Positions 1-6,923 of a DNA stretch of 64,000 bases are shown piece by piece. Position 1 is the first letter of the stretch; every line of letters begins with the position of its first letter. Made by a program: the position numbers and the translations under genes. Origin of the DNA: Cronobacter muytjensii ATCC 51329 (GTDB lineage Bacteria > Pseudomonadota > Gammaproteobacteria > Enterobacterales > Enterobacteriaceae). The stretch is from the NCBI RefSeq assembly GCF_001277195.1, contig NZ_CP012268.1, positions 3,038,001 to 3,102,000 on the forward strand, written 5' to 3'. The notes below the pieces were generated by a model, which had not been told where the DNA came from, ran no database searches, and was given only the letters and a program-made list of their open reading frames with translations.

Positions 1-149
1 TGATAGGCATTCTGGCAGGACAGGTTTTCAAAAGCCTGATTATCGACCACTTCGGACTGTTCGGCGCGAAGCGCCGCCCGATGGACAAACTGCGCCTGCT
101 GGCGCTGCTGTTTATTCTCGCCGCGCTGGCGCTGGTCGCGCGGGGCTAA
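1..149 (+). CDS. DMT/DUF606 (YdcZ-like) membrane protein, 3' end only
   Basis: The window opens inside this gene. The visible C-terminal part (about 48 residues) holds a hydrophobic segment, a basic linker (GAKRRPMDKLR) and a final leucine/alanine-rich membrane helix before the stop at 147-149. The linker plus last helix resemble YdcZ/DUF606 proteins, small relatives of the drug/metabolite transporter superfamily. The next gene starts 9 bases later and belongs to the same family, so the two probably form a heteromeric pair in one transcript. The substrate is unknown. The N-terminus lies outside the window. Confidence 0.6.
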   Translation, partial: IGILAGQVFKSLIIDHFGLFGAKRRPMDKLRLLALLFILAALALVARG

Positions 150-158
150 GGAGCACTG

Positions 159-626
159 ATGACAACGTTAATGATTATTCTTGCCGTGATCGGCGGCGCG
201 CTGCTGAGCATTCAGGCGGCGATTAATGGCCAGCTTGGCGCGAAAGTGGGCGTGTTTCGTTGCGCCTTTCTGACGTTCTCAGTGGGCGCGCTGGTCTGCG
301 CGCTGCTGATTTTCTTCTTCGAGCCGCCGCACGCGATCTCCCTGCTGGACGTGCCGAAGTGGCAGCTTACCGGCGCGCTGTGCGGCGTGCCGTATATTGT
401 GATCATGGTGCTTGCGGTACAGCGCATCGGCACGGCGGTCGCGACGGTGGCGGTCATATTCGGTCAGCTCGCCATGAGCATGCTTATCGATAATTTCGGC
501 TGGCTCGGCAACGCGGCGATCCCGTTCTCACTAAGCCGTCTCGGCGCGGTAGTGTGCCTCGCCGTGGCGCTGGCGCTGATTTACCTTGGCAACCGGCGCG
601 CCGCTACGCCTCGCGCAGCCGACTAA
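159..626 (+). CDS. DMT/DUF606 (YdcZ-like) small inner-membrane protein
   Basis: The 155-residue product is almost entirely hydrophobic, with about five membrane helices. It has the usual DUF606 opening: a first helix followed by QAAINGQLGAKVG, then a second helix after CAFLTF. The length matches the family (about 140-150 residues). AAGGAG sits just before the ATG and overlaps the stop of the preceding family member, which supports translational coupling. Such pairs are presumed transporters with unassigned substrates. The last 23 bases overlap the convergent LysR gene. An export role linked to phenolic acids is possible from position but unproven. Confidence 0.7.
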   Translation: MTTLMIILAVIGGALLSIQAAINGQLGAKVGVFRCAFLTFSVGALVCALLIFFFEPPHAISLLDVPKWQLTGALCGVPYIVIMVLAVQRIGTAVATVAVIFGQLAMSMLIDNFGWLGNAAIPFSLSRLGAVVCLAVALALIYLGNRRAATPRAAD

Positions 627-1476
627 ACAGGGCAATCAGCGTACTGACGGCGGCGTCCGGCACCAGCAGATCTTTTTTCACAATCAGATGCAGCGGCGTG
701 GCGCGCCGCGCGCCGTGGGCGAGCGGGAGCGGGCGCAACAGCCCCTGCGCCAGCGGCCCTGCGATGCGCGCCTCCGGCAGCCAGCCGTAGCCCACCTGAT
801 GCATTACCGCCTCGATGGCGGCATCTACCGTTGAAAACACCCACTGCTCCGGCGCGCCGCCGGGGCTTTGCGTCTCACCGCCTGCAAGCTTAATGCGGGC
901 GTACCGTCCAAGGGCCTCTTCGCCAACCGGCCCTGGCATCTGCGCCAGCGGGTGATCGCGGTGCGCCACCGCCACAAAATTTACGTTCATCAGCCACTCG
1001 CCGCGTCCCAGACTGTCTTCGCGACGCGAGAGCACCAGCAGATCGGCGCTGGAGTGCGCGGCGATAGCGTCGCTCTGGCTCTCCAGCACCTCGGTCAGTT
1101 GCACCTGCGTCGAAGGGTGCTGGCGCTGAAATTCGCGCAGGACAGCGAACAGCGTCTCGCGCGGAAAGATGTTGTCCACCACCAGATCAATCCGGGTACG
1201 CACGCCGTTGCGAAGCGTGGCGGCATGCGCCTCGACCCAAGTAAAAGCGCTCAGTAACGGGCGCACTTGCGCCAGCAGCAGCTCGCCCGCAGGCGTCAGC
1301 ACCGCGCGGCGGCCCTGAGTTTCCAGAAGCGCCACGCCGAGCCGCTCCTGCAACAGCCCCAGGTTGTAACTCACCGAGGACTGGCTGCGGTGCGTGCTTT
1401 GCGCTGCGCGCGCAAAACTGCCCTCTTCCACCACTTTGTCCAGCAAAGCCCATTGTTCCAGCGTTGTTTTATGCAT
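604..1476 (-). CDS. LysR-family transcriptional regulator, likely of padC
   Basis: The 290-residue protein starts with a LysR winged helix-turn-helix (residues 4-62, with GSFARAAQSTHRSQSSVSYNL as the recognition region) and continues with a periplasmic-binding-like effector domain from about residue 90. It is divergent from the phenolic acid decarboxylase gene with about 100 bases between the starts, the classic layout of a LysR activator and its target. The intergenic region holds a perfect 7-base inverted repeat with a 13-base spacer, which fits a LysR box. I infer that it responds to a hydroxycinnamate such as ferulate or p-coumarate. The effector identity cannot be read from the sequence. 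Confidence 0.8.
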   Translation of the reverse strand: MHKTTLEQWALLDKVVEEGSFARAAQSTHRSQSSVSYNLGLLQERLGVALLETQGRRAVLTPAGELLLAQVRPLLSAFTWVEAHAATLRNGVRTRIDLVVDNIFPRETLFAVLREFQRQHPSTQVQLTEVLESQSDAIAAHSSADLLVLSRREDSLGRGEWLMNVNFVAVAHRDHPLAQMPGPVGEEALGRYARIKLAGGETQSPGGAPEQWVFSTVDAAIEAVMHQVGYGWLPEARIAGPLAQGLLRPLPLAHGARRATPLHLIVKKDLLVPDAAVSTLIALFSRLREA

Positions 1477-1486
1477 AACTCATCGA

Positions 1487-1513
1487 AATTTTGAATCAAT
1501 CTTATGCAAAATT
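1487..1513. promoter_or_regulatory. Candidate LysR box between the LysR gene and padC
   Basis: AATTTTG, a 13-base spacer and CAAAATT form a perfect inverted repeat. It lies 10 bases upstream of the LysR start and about 65 bases upstream of the padC start. The dyad with an AT-rich centre suits a LysR-type site serving both divergent promoters. Confidence 0.5.
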
Positions 1514-1575
1514 AGCGTTTTTCATTAAAAAAATAAAGGTCTATGCTTAATTCAACGAAACAAAGGAGGCCAACA

Positions 1576-2082
1576 ATGAGCAACTTCGACAAACACGATT
1601 TAAGCGGTTTTGTGGGTAAACATCTGGTCTATACCTATGACAACGGCTGGAACTACGAGATCTACGTAAAAAACGAAACCACCATTGATTACCGTATCCA
1701 CAGCGGTATCGTGGGCAACCGCTGGGTGAAAGATCAGCGCGTGTATATCGTTCGCGTCGGCGAAAGCATCTATAAAATCTCCTGGACCGAACCGACCGGT
1801 ACTGACGTCAGCCTGATCGCTAACCTCGGCGACCTGCTGTTCCACGGCACCATTTTCTTCCCGCGTTGGGTGATGAACGATCCGCAGAAAACCGTCTGCT
1901 TCCAGAATGAACATATCGAACAGATGGAAGCCTACCGCGAAGCAGGCCCGGCTTACCCGACCGAAGTGATCGATGAGTTCGCCACCATTACCTTCGTGCG
2001 TGACTGCGGCCCTGACGATGACACCGTGATAGCCTGCGCCGCAAGCGATCTGCCGGCTAACTTCCCGGATAACCTGCGCTAA
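1576..2082 (+). CDS. padC: Phenolic acid decarboxylase
   Basis: The 168-residue product matches the phenolic acid decarboxylase family, which converts p-coumaric, ferulic and caffeic acid to the 4-vinyl derivatives without a cofactor. Visible family features are the LVYTYDNGWNYEIYVKN stretch and YRIHSGIVGNRW, which supply the Tyr/Arg/Glu pocket of the lipocalin-like barrel, and a length of 160-170 residues. The ATG at 1576 follows a strong AAAGGAGG with 6 bases of spacing. An upstream in-frame ATG at 1543 would add 11 residues and lacks such a site. The protein is cytoplasmic and serves hydroxycinnamate detoxification. It is probably controlled by the divergent LysR protein. Confidence 0.92.
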   Translation: MSNFDKHDLSGFVGKHLVYTYDNGWNYEIYVKNETTIDYRIHSGIVGNRWVKDQRVYIVRVGESIYKISWTEPTGTDVSLIANLGDLLFHGTIFFPRWVMNDPQKTVCFQNEHIEQMEAYREAGPAYPTEVIDEFATITFVRDCGPDDDTVIACAASDLPANFPDNLR

Positions 2083-2098
2083 TTCTCTCCTCGCGCAG

Positions 2099-2131
2099 CC
2101 ACGGCTCGCCTGTCGGCGGGCCGTTTTTTTA
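2099..2131 (+). terminator. Rho-independent terminator of padC
   Basis: A GC-rich stem (CGGCTCGCC pairing with GGCGGGCCG, loop TGTC) is followed by a run of seven T 17 bases after the padC stop. Confidence 0.8.
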
Positions 2132-2256
2132 TCTCTCCCCCGCCCCTCGGTCAAACTGTGACCGCGCTCTCATGGTCTACGCTTAAGGCATTACCGTTTC
2201 GCCGCAGCCTTGCGGCGGTTGCGCCAGCATGGACCAGAGAAAGGATTATCCCGCCT

Positions 2257-4083
2257 GTGAAAAATAAGACTTACCGCTCTCCCGCGCGTCAGCAAGGCTA
2301 TGCGGGCCTCGGCGATTATGCCGCCATCGGCGAAGGCCGCTCGGTGGCGCTTATCGCCCCGGACGGCGCTATCGACTGGTGGTGCGTGCCGAATCTCGAT
2401 TCGCCGCCGCTGTTTGACCGTATTCTCGACGCGCCCGAAGGCGGCTTTTTCGCGCTGACGCCAGAAGAAGAGTGGGAGATGTCGCGCAGCTACCGTGAGA
2501 ACAGCAACGTACTGGAAACGCGCTATAAAACCGCCTCCGGCGAGGTGCTGATTACAGAATCCATTAACAGCACCTTCGCCGGACGCCTGCCCTGGAGCGA
2601 GATGGCGCGCCGCGTTGAAGGCATCAAAGGCCACGTGCGCCTGACGGTGCGTTTTAAACCCGGCACGCGCGCTCACACCTGTTCGCCGTGGCTGGATCAC
2701 GTGCAGGAGAAAACCCTTTTTCACCTCGATGATTTGATGGTGGCCCTGCGCCTTTCCGATGACGTGGAGACCGAACGCTGTGACGACATGGGAATGACAG
2801 GCACCCTGACGACCTCGCCCGGCTCGCGATCGCTGGTGGCGCTGGTCGCCACCGAAAAAGAGCCGCTGGCGATACCGCCGCTTGAGAAAATCGACCAGCG
2901 TATCGACACCAGCGATCGCGCCTGGCGCGACTGGGCAGAGAATCTTCACTGGAACGGCCCGTTTGAACATCACGTCAAGCGCTCGGCGCTGGCGCTGAAA
3001 TTCCTCTGGTATGCGCCGACCGGCGCGCTGGCGGCGTCCGCCACCACCTCATTGCCAGAAGGGCTCGGCAAAGAGAAAAACTACGACTACCGCTACGCGT
3101 GGGTGCGCGACGCCTGCCTGATTATTAAATCGTTTGTCTACCTGGGGTCGATTGAGGATTGTAAGGCGGCGTTTTCCTGGCTCACCTCGACCATTATTCG
3201 CCATGACGGCGAACTGCGCGCCTGCTATACGCTCGAAGGCGGCTGGGTGCCTGAGGAACGCTACCCGCAGATGGAAGGCTACCAGGGTACGCAGCCGGTG
3301 CGGGTCGGCAATAACGCCCGCGATCAGTTCCAGCCCAGCATGTATGGCGACCTGTTAGCGACCGCGCGTCTGTTTGTCGAGATGGGCCATGTGCTTGATC
3401 TCGCCACTTCACGCCTGCTCGGGCATCTGGCGAACCGCTGCGCCGATCGCTGGCGGCTGCCCGATTCCGGCATCTGGGAGTTGCCCGAGGAGCGTCATTA
3501 CACGCACTCGAAAATGGCCTGCTGGCTGGCGCTCGATCAGGCCGTGGCGCTGGCGGAAATCGGCCATATCGAACCGACCTGGAAGGGCCGCTGGGCGCGC
3601 GAACGCGACCGTATCAGCGAGTGGATCGAAACGCACTGCTGGAGCGAAAGCCGCCAGGCGTACACCTTCTACGCGGGGAGCGAAACGCTCGACGCCGCTA
3701 TCAGCCTCACCCACTATTACGGCAGGCAGGTTAACCGCAAGCGAATGCTCTCAACGCTTGAAGCGATTTATCAGGAACTGGGCCACAACAGCCCGATGCT
3801 CTACCGCTATTCGGGCGTCGAGGTGGAAGAGAGCACCTTTGTGGCCTGCGCCTTCTGGCGCGTCGAGGCCCTGGCGGAGCTGAAAAAGCGCGATGAGGCG
3901 CAGCACGATATGAAAGAGATTCTCGACACGCTGTGCCAGAGCGGCAACGTGCAAATCTTTAATGAGATGTACGACACCCGCACGGGCGGCTGGCGCGGCA
4001 ATATGCCGCTCGGCTTAAGCCATCTGTCGCTTATCTGCGCGGCCAACGCGCTTTCCAGGGAGAATCCGGGGCACAGGATTTAA
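2257..4083 (+). CDS. Glycoside hydrolase family 15 protein (glucoamylase/trehalase-like)
   Basis: The roughly 608-residue product has the two-part structure of bacterial GH15 enzymes. An N-terminal beta-sandwich begins at GYAGLGDYAAIGEGRSVALI and APDGAIDWWCVP. An (alpha/alpha)6 barrel follows, containing YRYAWVRDACLI and the acidic ELPEERHYTHSKMACW motif expected to carry a catalytic glutamate; a second conserved stretch is IFNEMYDTRTGGWRGN near the end. The frame is open from a GTG at 2158. I prefer the GTG at 2257, which follows AAGGA and places the conserved domain at once. No signal peptide is seen, so action is cytoplasmic, on glucans or trehalose. The gene stands alone. Confidence 0.8.
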   Translation: MKNKTYRSPARQQGYAGLGDYAAIGEGRSVALIAPDGAIDWWCVPNLDSPPLFDRILDAPEGGFFALTPEEEWEMSRSYRENSNVLETRYKTASGEVLITESINSTFAGRLPWSEMARRVEGIKGHVRLTVRFKPGTRAHTCSPWLDHVQEKTLFHLDDLMVALRLSDDVETERCDDMGMTGTLTTSPGSRSLVALVATEKEPLAIPPLEKIDQRIDTSDRAWRDWAENLHWNGPFEHHVKRSALALKFLWYAPTGALAASATTSLPEGLGKEKNYDYRYAWVRDACLIIKSFVYLGSIEDCKAAFSWLTSTIIRHDGELRACYTLEGGWVPEERYPQMEGYQGTQPVRVGNNARDQFQPSMYGDLLATARLFVEMGHVLDLATSRLLGHLANRCADRWRLPDSGIWELPEERHYTHSKMACWLALDQAVALAEIGHIEPTWKGRWARERDRISEWIETHCWSESRQAYTFYAGSETLDAAISLTHYYGRQVNRKRMLSTLEAIYQELGHNSPMLYRYSGVEVEESTFVACAFWRVEALAELKKRDEAQHDMKEILDTLCQSGNVQIFNEMYDTRTGGWRGNMPLGLSHLSLICAANALSRENPGHRI

Positions 4084-4096
4084 CCCGCCGCAGGGC

Positions 4097-4126
4097 AAAA
4101 AAAAGGGGAGCCGCAGCTCCCCTTTT
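4097..4126. terminator. Bidirectional terminator between the GH15 gene and metQ
   Basis: GGGGAGC, loop CGCA and GCTCCCC are flanked by an A-run on the left and TTTT on the right. It sits between two convergent genes and can stop transcription from both sides. Confidence 0.85.
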
Positions 4127-4138
4127 ACCAATGGCAAA

Positions 4139-4942
4139 TCAGTTATTTACTGGGATCACCGCGCCTTTATATTTGGTGCGGATCCAGTCCTGAATCTGTT
4201 TAGAGTGCAGCACGTTCACCAGCGCCACGATATCTTTTTTCTTCTCGTCGCCCTTATGCACGGTAATGATGTTGGCGTACGGGTTATTTTCGCCACTCTC
4301 CACCGCGATCGGATCTTTCACCGGGTCGAGGCCCGCGTCGATGGCGTAGTTGGCGTTGATCACCACCGCGTCGCCTTCGTCGTTGTTATACATTTGCGGC
4401 AGCAGAGAGCCTTCCACGTTCGGCATGAACTTCAGTTTTTTCGGGTTTTCCACGATATCGCTGATGCGCGCATCGACTTTATTCACGCCCGGTTTCAGCT
4501 TGATAACGCCTTCGCGCTCGAAGATAGAGAGAATACGGCCCTCTTCCGCCACGGCGTCACGCATGATGACTTTGCCGCCTTCCGGCAGATCTTTGAGCGA
4601 TTTGTACTTTTTAGAATAGATGCCGATTGGCTCGATATGGATAGCACCGGCGCTGACGAAATCATAGGTTTTATCGTCGGCGTGATCTTTCAGCACGCTG
4701 TTCAGATACGGGATGTGCTGGAAGTAGTTCGCGTCGATATCGCGGCTTGCCAGTGCCGTGTTCGGCAGGATGTAATCCTGGAACGGGCGGATTTCCAGAT
4801 CGATACCCTGCTTCGCCAGGATAGGCTTCGCCTGCTCCAGAATTTCCGCGTGCGGCACGTTGGACGCGCCCACGGTCAGGGTGTCGGCCCAGGCGGAAAC
4901 GCTCAGGGTGGCGGCGGCAATCAGCGTCAGTACTCTTTTCAT
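4139..4942 (-). CDS. MetQ/NlpA-family substrate-binding protein of a methionine-type ABC importer
   Basis: The 267-residue protein matches the MetQ/NlpA family: VGASNVPHAEILEQAKP at the mature N-terminus, the FQDYILPNTAL and DIDANYFQHIPYL signatures, and DIVENPKKLKF. It is the last gene of a metN-metI-metQ operon, 21 bases after the permease. It differs from E. coli MetQ in having no lipobox cysteine. The signal peptide ends AWA-D, typical of signal peptidase I, so the mature protein should be soluble in the periplasm. It may be a paralogous system for methionine or a related compound rather than the housekeeping MetQ. Confidence 0.85.
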   Translation of the reverse strand: MKRVLTLIAAATLSVSAWADTLTVGASNVPHAEILEQAKPILAKQGIDLEIRPFQDYILPNTALASRDIDANYFQHIPYLNSVLKDHADDKTYDFVSAGAIHIEPIGIYSKKYKSLKDLPEGGKVIMRDAVAEEGRILSIFEREGVIKLKPGVNKVDARISDIVENPKKLKFMPNVEGSLLPQMYNNDEGDAVVINANYAIDAGLDPVKDPIAVESGENNPYANIITVHKGDEKKKDIVALVNVLHSKQIQDWIRTKYKGAVIPVNN

Positions 4943-4963
4943 GATGTGTGTTCTCTGTTGTTG

Positions 4964-5632
4964 TTAGCGTTTATCTAAATAAGAGGTTAAGGCGTCACCG
5001 ATGAACTGAATGATGAAGACAATCACCAGTATAGCGACCGTCGCCACCAGCGTGACGTCATTGTGGTTACGCTGGAATCCTTCCAGATAAGCAAGGTTCC
5101 CTAACCCGCCCGCGCCAATCACCCCGGCCATCGCGCTGTAGCTGACCAGCGCGATAAGGGTGACGGTGATACCCGACACCAGCGCGGGGGATGACTCCGG
5201 CAGCAGAACCCGGAAAATCAACGTGCTCATGCGTGCGCCCATTGAACGGGTGGCTTCAATCACGCCTTTATCGACTTCGCGCAGGCCAATCTCCACCAGA
5301 CGCGCATAGAACGGCGCGGCCCCAACAATCAGCGCGGGCAGCGCGGCGTTAGCCCCGAGAATGGTGCCAATAATCGTTTTGGTAAACGGGATCAGCAGCA
5401 CAATCAAAATGATAAACGGGATGGAACGGAACACGTTCACCACGATGGAGATAACGCCGTAGACCAGACGGTTTTCAAACAGCCCGCCGCGCGCCGTCAA
5501 AAACAGCGCCAGGCCGAGCACGATGCCGAGCACAAAGGTGGCGACGCCGGAGAGCGCGGTCATGTAGAGCGTCTCCTGGGTGGCGGCCAGCAGCTGATCG
5601 AGCTTCAGATGAGGGAAAAGTGACTCAAGCAT
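4964..5632 (-). CDS. metI: MetI-family ABC transporter permease
   Basis: The 222-residue inner-membrane permease has about five or six helices. It carries the MetI hallmarks FRSIPFIILIVLLIPFTK and IEATRSMGAR (the EAA-type loop contacting the ATPase), followed by VLLPESSPALVSG. The start at 5632 overlaps the end of metN by 8 bases (ATGCTTGA), indicating translational coupling. A longer open frame reaching 5731 would overlap metN by about 100 bases and is not credible. It forms the channel of the methionine-type importer encoded with its neighbours. Confidence 0.88.
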   Translation of the reverse strand: MLESLFPHLKLDQLLAATQETLYMTALSGVATFVLGIVLGLALFLTARGGLFENRLVYGVISIVVNVFRSIPFIILIVLLIPFTKTIIGTILGANAALPALIVGAAPFYARLVEIGLREVDKGVIEATRSMGARMSTLIFRVLLPESSPALVSGITVTLIALVSYSAMAGVIGAGGLGNLAYLEGFQRNHNDVTLVATVAILVIVFIIQFIGDALTSYLDKR

Positions 5633-6647
5633 GTTTGATAACCTCGCAGTGGATCTCATGCAGGCGTAAATCGGCGAGGATATTCTCCAGCTGTTCCGGC
5701 GTCGCCACCACGTGCAGCCAGAGCTGGCCAAACACGCCGTGGGCGGTCTGGGTCATTTTGCCGTGCAGAATATTAAAAGGCAGGCCGTAGCGCAGCGTCA
5801 GTTCGCCCACCACTGGCTTGTGCGTGCTGTGCCCGACGAAAGTCAGTTTGATAACGGCGCCGTTAAGCTCGCCCGCAAGCGCGGGGTCGAACGCCTCATC
5901 GCCCTCTTCCTGGCTAATCTGGCGCACAAACTGGCGGGTGATCGGCTGCTGCGGGTGCGTAAAGACCTGCAACACGTCGCCCTCTTCCACCACGCGCCCC
6001 TCCTCCATGACCGCCACGCGATCGCAGATTTTACGCACCACGTGCATCTCATGGGTGATAAGCACAATGGTGAGCCCGAAGCGGCGGTTAATGTCCTGGA
6101 GCAGATCGAGGATCTGATCGGTCGTTTGCGGGTCGAGCGCCGAGGTGGCTTCGTCGCACAGCAGCACGTCCGGGCGGTTCGCCAGCGCGCGGGCGATGCC
6201 GACGCGCTGCTTCTGCCCGCCGGAAAGGCGCGACGGATACGCATTTTCGCGCCCCTTCAGGCCGACAAGGTCGATAAGCTCCGCCACGCGGGTTTTAATT
6301 TCCGCTTTCGGCACGCCGGCGATTTGCATCGAAAAAGCGATGTTTTCACTGACGGTGCGCGACCAGAGCAGGTTGAAATGCTGGAATACCATGCTGATTT
6401 TCAGGCGCGCCTGGCGCAGCGATTCGCCGCGCGCGGCCGAAATCTCTTTACCCGCGATGGTCACCGTGCCGGACGTCGGTTTTTCGAGGCCGTTTAACAG
6501 GCGAATCAGGGTACTTTTCCCCGCGCCGCTGTAGCCAATGATGCCGTAGATTTGTCCGCGCTCGACGTCCAGGTTGACGTCATCCACGGCCGTAATGGTG
6601 TCCTTACCCTGATGAAACAGCTTTGAGATGTTCCTTAAAACTATCAT
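5625..6647 (-). CDS. metN: MetN-family ABC transporter ATP-binding protein
   Basis: This 340-residue ATPase shows Walker A GYSGAGKST (about residues 38-46), the signature LSGGQKQRVGIARAL (about 139-153) and Walker B VLLCDEATSALD, followed by the switch histidine in LITHEMHVV. The C-terminal 70 residues form the NIL regulatory domain that binds methionine and mediates trans-inhibition in E. coli MetN. It is the first gene of the metNIQ-type operon. The 276 bases before it gave no convincing MetJ box array, only one AGACGT-like octamer near 6705. Methionine-family import is well supported; the exact substrate is inferred. Confidence 0.9.
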   Translation of the reverse strand: MIVLRNISKLFHQGKDTITAVDDVNLDVERGQIYGIIGYSGAGKSTLIRLLNGLEKPTSGTVTIAGKEISAARGESLRQARLKISMVFQHFNLLWSRTVSENIAFSMQIAGVPKAEIKTRVAELIDLVGLKGRENAYPSRLSGGQKQRVGIARALANRPDVLLCDEATSALDPQTTDQILDLLQDINRRFGLTIVLITHEMHVVRKICDRVAVMEEGRVVEEGDVLQVFTHPQQPITRQFVRQISQEEGDEAFDPALAGELNGAVIKLTFVGHSTHKPVVGELTLRYGLPFNILHGKMTQTAHGVFGQLWLHVVATPEQLENILADLRLHEIHCEVIKHA

Positions 6648-6873
6648 AAGGTTTTACTTTCCTTCAGCGGCGCACTGCCGCAAAAAACAGGGTGCGCCGC
6701 GCGCAGACGTTCCGACTTTAGGTCTTATCCTGGAGGAATATACCGAAAGGCCTGAAGGTGAACATGAATAAAAGAGAATGTTATATAACAGATGATTCTA
6801 AACCGCACCAGCGTATGCAGATTGACCAGCCTCCACATGGCTCAAGACCATGATTTAGCCTGCCACGGCCCAT

Positions 6874-6902
6874 AAAAAAACGCAGGCTGACTGCGCCTGC
6901 GT
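6874..6902 (-). terminator. Rho-independent terminator of the PhoX-type gene
   Basis: On the minus strand ACGCAGGC, a 7-base loop and GCCTGCGT run into seven T, about 20 bases after the stop of the phosphatase gene. Confidence 0.85.
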
Positions 6903-6923
6903 TGTTCTCTGAATGGTTTACTG

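Noticed and set aside
6690..6720. Possible MetJ boxes upstream of metN
   Set aside because: Only one AGACGT-like octamer is seen. MetJ needs tandem copies, so the evidence is too weak.
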